Positions 59,801 through 64,000 of a stretch of DNA of 64,000 bases are shown here, piece after piece. Source of the DNA: Hibiscus mutabilis. Its lineage: Eukaryota; Streptophyta; Magnoliopsida; Malvales; Malvaceae. Where the stretch lies: NCBI GenBank assembly GCA_019671005.1, contig CM033719.1:24850750-24914749 (forward strand), written 5' to 3'. Under the pieces are notes generated by a model that was not told the origin of the DNA, made no database searches, and saw nothing but the letters and a program-made list of their open reading frames with translations. A program made the translations under genes and the position numbers. Numbering within the stretch: position 1 is the first letter of the stretch; each line of letters starts with the position of its first letter.

Positions 59801-60322
59801 TAAAAAGATTCAAAAGTTAGGTAAGTTCGTTATGGCGTATCGATACCTGCCATGGTGTATCAGTACGGGCATTTTATGTGTATCAGTACAGTGACACTCG
59901 TACCGATACCCGAGGTCATTTTCTGTAATGTTGGCTTGGCTGTTTTGCTTTCTTTGAATTCTAGTCCTTGAATCTTGTACATGCGATTGTATGAGCTTGA
60001 ATGATCAATTTGAGGTGAATGATCAAAACCTGACTAATTAAAGATTAGTATATTAAAAGTGGCTTAAATCCTGCAAATTTCCTATATTTGTAATTTGGTC
60101 CCTAAATTGTAGATGTGATCAATTGGATGTCAAAATGATGCCCGATTGAGGTGGGGTTATACCTGAGTGATGCATGTACACGTAGGACTAATATTTGGCA
60201 TCTAGACAAGATAAAAAGAAAAAATGGACCGGGTTTTGTTGAATCTCTTCAGTTTGCTGCGGCAAACCTAATATAACTTCCTCGATTTGGTCTGGCGACT
60301 AAACCAAGTCAAGGGGGTTACA
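56874..60322 (+). repeat. 3' LTR of the plus-strand chromovirus (3.45 kb)
   Basis: Collinear with the 5' LTR over its full length, with scattered substitutions and small indels, including one extra TTGTTATTGTACC unit near 58686. It ends GGGGGTTACA followed by the target-site copy GCTAT. Confidence 0.93.
59580..59910. repeat. GTATCGGTACG/GTACCGATAC motif array, 3' LTR
   Basis: Counterpart of the array at 51498-51835. Comparing the two copies shows which motif positions drifted since insertion. Confidence 0.75.
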
Positions 60323-60327
60323 GCTAT

Positions 60328-60971
60328 GCAGAAATGAAAAGAAGAATACCTAGGAAATTCTTTTGTTTTTCTTGTATTTCTAAAAGTGCCGTGAAAAAGG
60401 TCTCTTACATTGTTGTTTGATTTCAGGCTTTATAGCCTATTTACAATGATTTAAAAAGAAAAACGAAATGAAAAAAGATGTCATTGGTTTATATTTTGGT
60501 TTCTTGTTGTTTTTTGGTGCTGTAGAGGATCGTACAGAGGTCATTTTGGCTGGATGTGCGCATGTGATGTGGCGGCCTTGTTGGTGCTACATGGACGTTG
60601 TACTAAAGCAGCAGCCGATGTGGAGCCAACGTGGTCAGGGGATCTAAAAGGCCAAGGGTTGTTGGGAAGCTTCCAAAAGCTTCTAGAGGTTGGCGGCTGA
60701 GGGATTAGGGTGCTAGGGTTAGGATATTCGGGTCAATGGGCAGTGGATCAGGGTCAAATGGGTAGTTGGGCTTTTGGGTGTAATGGATAGGCAAAATCGG
60801 GTAGACAGATTGGGTAAATTGGGTATTTTTGAATTGGGTTTAGGGGTATTTGGACTTATGTAAATGGACATTTTAAATGGATATTTTTTGGACTTTTTGG
60901 ATTTAATTTTTGGATTTGATGGTTTAATGTTTATTTACTTATTCGAATCCAGATAGAAATGGGTGATTACA
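60328..60971 (-). mobile_element. Minus-strand Tat-like LTR, proximal part
   Basis: Begins on the minus strand at 60971 with TGTAATCACCC, directly after a polypurine tract. The start resembles TGCAATCACTC of the solo LTR at 16771. It is interrupted at 60322 by the chromovirus and continues at 48778-46955. Confidence 0.7.
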
Positions 60972-61129
60972 ACTACCCCTCTTTGCTCATTGTTGTGAAA
61001 TGGCAATAGAGCAAAGACTAAGATAGCCATTTTCGTTCGGTCAAGCTGGAGCACCCCCATTAGTATGACCATTCCTTCCAGCTCTAATTGGTCTATCTTT
61101 CAACTTTTATAGAAATAGAACTCCTCTGT

Positions 61130-61835
61130 TGATCCGCTACACCACTGATGGAGAGTCAAGATTTGGTCGACTCATCTACTTCATTATTTTTCGGAAGGAT
61201 AAAACCTGCAAGAGTAAAAGAAAATTGTTTCAGACTGAGTATCCACTTGTTTTATTTAAAACTAAAAATTAAAAAGGTTTGAGTGAAGAGATGTTTGAAT
61301 ATGGGTGATCTGCTACGCCACCGACGGCAAGACCAGATCGGGAGATGAGATTGGATCAAGATACGACTCTAACAAAGAGGCATGATCCAGTGATTAGATT
61401 TTGATCAAGCTACAACTCCAACGAAGAGTCATAATTTGAGGAGTTAGATTGGCGATCAAGCTACGACTATGACGAAGAGGTATGATCTGAGTTAGTGGCG
61501 GTCAAGCTACGACTCTGACGAAGAGGCGTGATCTGAGGAGTAATTGGAGATCAAGATATGACTCTGACGAAGAGGCATGATCGAAAGGAAGATTTTGGTT
61601 GCTATCAAGCTACGACTCTGACGAAGAGACATGATCTGAAGGTAGATTTTTATCTACTACACCACTGACGATGAGTCGATATCTGAAGAAGAAAAGAATA
61701 ATTTGTTACACCACTAAAGATGAGGCAAGATCTAAAGAGAAGAAGGTTAATCTGTTACACCACTAATGGAGAGTCAAGATCGGGAGAATATAGATTGATC
61801 CACTATATCACTGATGACGGGGCAAGATCTGGAAA
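61130..61835. repeat. ~44-53 bp tandem repeats, two alternating variants
   Basis: About twelve units. One variant has GCTACGACTCTGACGAAGAG followed by GCATGATC (near 61358, 61409, 61462, 61506, 61554, 61605). The other has TACACCACTGACGATGAGTC followed by AAGATC (near 61138, 61314, 61658, 61705, 61755, 61803). The first variant is clustered between members of the second. Confidence 0.85.
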
Positions 61836-62894
61836 AAGAAGTAAACAATAGTTTGTAATTGTTCACTTAGAGTTTGAGTTTTGGCTTTCTTTGCTTTGAG
61901 GGTTCACCATTTCATGTTGGGTGTTGTTATCCTCCATCTTGAGGTTTCAACTTCTTGCTTGGTCCGGCTTCCCTTTGTGGCTGAGGGTTGTTTGTTATTG
62001 TCCTCCATGATTGAGGCTTTTTCATCCTGAACCTATTTTTTATGTATGAGTGAAGTAAATGCACTTAGCATGAATGCATCTAACTTGATATGTAATGTAT
62101 GCATTTAATGCGAATGCATGATGAGATGATGAATGACATGCAATGCAATTGTCCATGATGTTGACTTCAAAGGGGATGCCCCATGACTTTTTGTTCATAT
62201 TGGTGGCTTGGTCTTATTTTTGCTAAAGTTTTATCTTGTAGACTGATGGGCTATTGTCTGGTGCGCGATGATGCCTCAACCTCTCGCGGGTTGACCACAT
62301 TCTTCTAAAATGTTACCTTTCTAGGCGAAGGTCAATTTGTGAATGCTTTCTTTAACTGAAGCAACAATCTGAGGTTACATTTGCTATTGGTCCCTATACT
62401 TTTAAATTTCCTTGTGAGTAATATAGAGAAATTTTTGGTTTCAAATCTTAGACTACATGTTATGGTTTCAATGTGAAATGCTTATTAAGAAAATTGAGTT
62501 TTTCTTTTTAAATTATGAATATATTAAGCTAGATTGAATGCCCTGAATATCAAGTGCAAGAGCAACACTGAAACGACTTAGCAAGGATTGCCCTAAGCAA
62601 ACCTTGTGTCTAAGAGACCTCGAAAGTTGGATGATGTTTGAAGATATGAAGTGCATTTTAAGTTACTTCGGTGCTTGACCAACTTACCTTTGGCAGGTTC
62701 ATTTTTTGTTTCATTTTTGTTTGGGGAACTCAATTTATCACATTTCTTTGGCTCGAAATAAATGATGGAGCAAACAACAAATTCTCGAGCTACTTGGCAT
62801 TGTCATGATTTTGAAAATATTACCATCACTCATGAAGCGAAGAGTTTTGATTAGAATGGGCTTCAACGAAGTGCCCCAAAAATTCTACACTCTT

Positions 62895-63085
62895 ATTCGA
62901 AAAATGCCTATTACTAGGTTTCGAGCATTGGAGTGCTTTTTGATTAATTTTTTTGAGAAAAATGCCTATTACCAGGCTTTGAATATAGAAGCACTTTTTT
63001 TTTGAAAAATTGCCTATTACCAGGCTTCAAAAGTTAAACTATTCGTCTTGTTAAAAATGCCTATTGTCAGGCTTCAAACATTAAA
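62895..63085. repeat. Four ~50-60 bp repeats, TGCCTATTACCAGGCTT
   Basis: The core recurs near 62905, 62963, 63011 and 63058, each followed by an A/T-rich tail (GAGCATTG, GAATATAG, AAAAGTTAA, AACATTAAA). The core contains a short inverted repeat, GCCT...AGGC. A plus-strand frame through it (62805-63005) is not a gene. Confidence 0.78.
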
Positions 63086-63491
63086 TTGCACCAATTTGTT
63101 ATTATATGTGGTCCTTAATGTGAAATGCAAGTCACATATTCATAATCTCCGCAGCTTAAGATTTCAATTGGACACAGGTTACTCAGACTCAACCTCTGGG
63201 TCGAAGTCAATATCCCTTGCGTAATTGATATATAGGGACCCAATAGACAAATATATTCACAAAGAGAGCTGAAAAATGCATCATTTCATTGAAAATTAAA
63301 CCATGTAGTCTTAAGCCCTTACAAAAGATCAACACCACTTTGGGGCTCACGTAGTGGATTTGATTTACATGCATTACTTAAAAAAAAGTTAAAAGCAACA
63401 AGGGAACCTACTGAAGTTGATTAGCTTGGCATTTAGACAGAGAAGCAAGAACGAGTTCACTCCTCAAATAATTCGACTTATTTGCGGTCTA

Positions 63492-64000
63492 TTAGAACTT
63501 GAACCATGCCTTAAAATCGTGAGCATCTTGGATAATGTGCCCCTCTTCCGCATGGAACTCACAGTACAAACAGATATACCCCTTTGGTACCATCATTCCT
63601 CGATCGATTAGACCAGCATGGAACTGGTGTAAGATTTCTGAAAACGAACGGCATCTCAACTCGCCTCGAGGACTTATCATAAACTCGACATGATAACTCA
63701 TATTAGCAACCAAAGTAGCTCTCATTAACTCGGTTCACGCAAGAGACTTACACTACAAACTATAACGTGTTTGGAAAACACATCATCTGTACCCTCAATC
63801 AAATCTGTCAACGCAAGAAATCCCTCCAAGGGATAAGGTTCCATCATAAACCTCAAATCTCGTGTCAAAAAGTAATACATACACATTGCAATATCGTACA
63901 ACCCAACCCACAAACAATCTAAATAGACTTTCCATCTGGATTTCACCTTTGTCGAAAATATCAAACGGTACTTACCAAGGACTATATCATTACTCGACAT
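63492..64000 (-). pseudogene. Retroelement protein fragments, gag-like
   Basis: Two minus-strand frames, 64000-63725 and 63725-63492. The second has CLYCEFHAEEGHIIQDAHDFKAW, a Cys-x2-Cys-x2-His-x4-His spacing followed by a polar helix. From memory this resembles the YCxxH...H segment found in Tat/Ogre gag proteins. The first is unrecognised and runs off the window. Direction matches the polypurine tract and LTR downstream. Identification is tentative. Confidence 0.45.

Larger units (their letters stand above)
48779..60322 (+). mobile_element. Complete but decayed Ty3/gypsy chromovirus (Del/Tekay-like), 11.5 kb
   Basis: Two long LTRs (48779-52251 and 56874-60322) enclose a 4.6-kb internal region with a primer-binding site, gag, PR, RT, RNase H, integrase and chromodomain-like tail, then a polypurine tract. 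Flanking GCTAT at 48774-48778 and 60323-60327 is a perfect target-site duplication, so the insertion is structurally complete. LTRs start TGTAACGCC and end GGGGTTACA. Over the first ~180 bases the two LTRs differ at roughly 5% of positions by eye, so the insertion is not recent. The coding region has many stops and frameshifts. Confidence 0.93.
60972..64000 (-). mobile_element. Tat/Ogre-like internal region, 3' part
   Basis: Minus-strand internal sequence ending in the polypurine tract GCAAAGAGGGGTAGT (60986-60972). It carries two tandem-repeat blocks and, at the far end, retroelement-like protein fragments. No RT, integrase or protease is visible here. The element runs off the window at 64000. 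Confidence 0.55.

Overview
This window is nuclear DNA from a flowering plant, almost certainly a eudicot. It is AT-rich, has one intron-containing gene with plant splice signals, and is otherwise built of nested LTR retrotransposons, a LINE, MITE-like elements and simple repeats. The retrotransposon types and the 4CL-like protein remind me of Malvaceae (Gossypium-like), but that is recollection and not something the sequence proves.

The only gene that looks functional is at 25931-28949 (+). It is a six-exon 4-coumarate:CoA ligase-like acyl-CoA synthetase of 559 residues, closest in my memory to Arabidopsis 4CLL9 (At5g63380). It has all adenylation-superfamily motifs and a C-terminal SKL peroxisomal signal. 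A broken paralogue lies about 10 kb downstream (36457-39284, with the last exon displaced to 41879-41985). It has premature stops, frameshifts, a truncated exon 2 and insertions in its introns. Exon 3 of the two copies is far more alike than the other exons, which suggests local gene conversion.

Layout: 1-8766 is retroelement debris ending in a 2.8-kb Tat/Ogre-like LTR with a purine-rich internal region and 67-bp tandem repeats. 8767-21299 is a minus-strand Ty3/gypsy element (Del/Tekay-like chromovirus) with 3.5-kb LTRs. Its gag was hit by a 1.1-kb hAT-like element (8-bp TSD with one mismatch) and by a solo LTR (13660-16771, TSD ATACC). 21300-22556 is a Ty1/copia gag fragment. 22557-25930 holds no recognisable gene. 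25931-28949 is 4CLL9. 31545-35931 is a LINE fragment split by a solo LTR (31625-34587, TSD GTAAG). 36457-41985 is the 4CL-like pseudogene with two MITE-like inverted-repeat elements. 42646-46954 holds LTR pieces, including a 3.3-kb LTR followed by a Tat/Ogre-type primer-binding site. 46955-60971 is an older minus-strand LTR split by a complete, decayed plus-strand chromovirus (48779-60322, TSD GCTAT). 60972-64000 is the internal region of the older element, with several tandem-repeat blocks.

I see no coherent new multigene system. The most interesting signals are non-coding: a dispersed GTATCGATAC/GTACCGATAC-type array in the LTRs of different retroelement families; paired CCGTTGGATC hairpins at a conserved ~215-bp spacing in two Tat-like LTRs; a conserved LTR block shared by four Tat-like LTRs; a GC-AG intron in the 4CL-like gene whose pseudogene partner has GT-AG; and stop codons in the decayed chromovirus that mostly fit C-to-T change.
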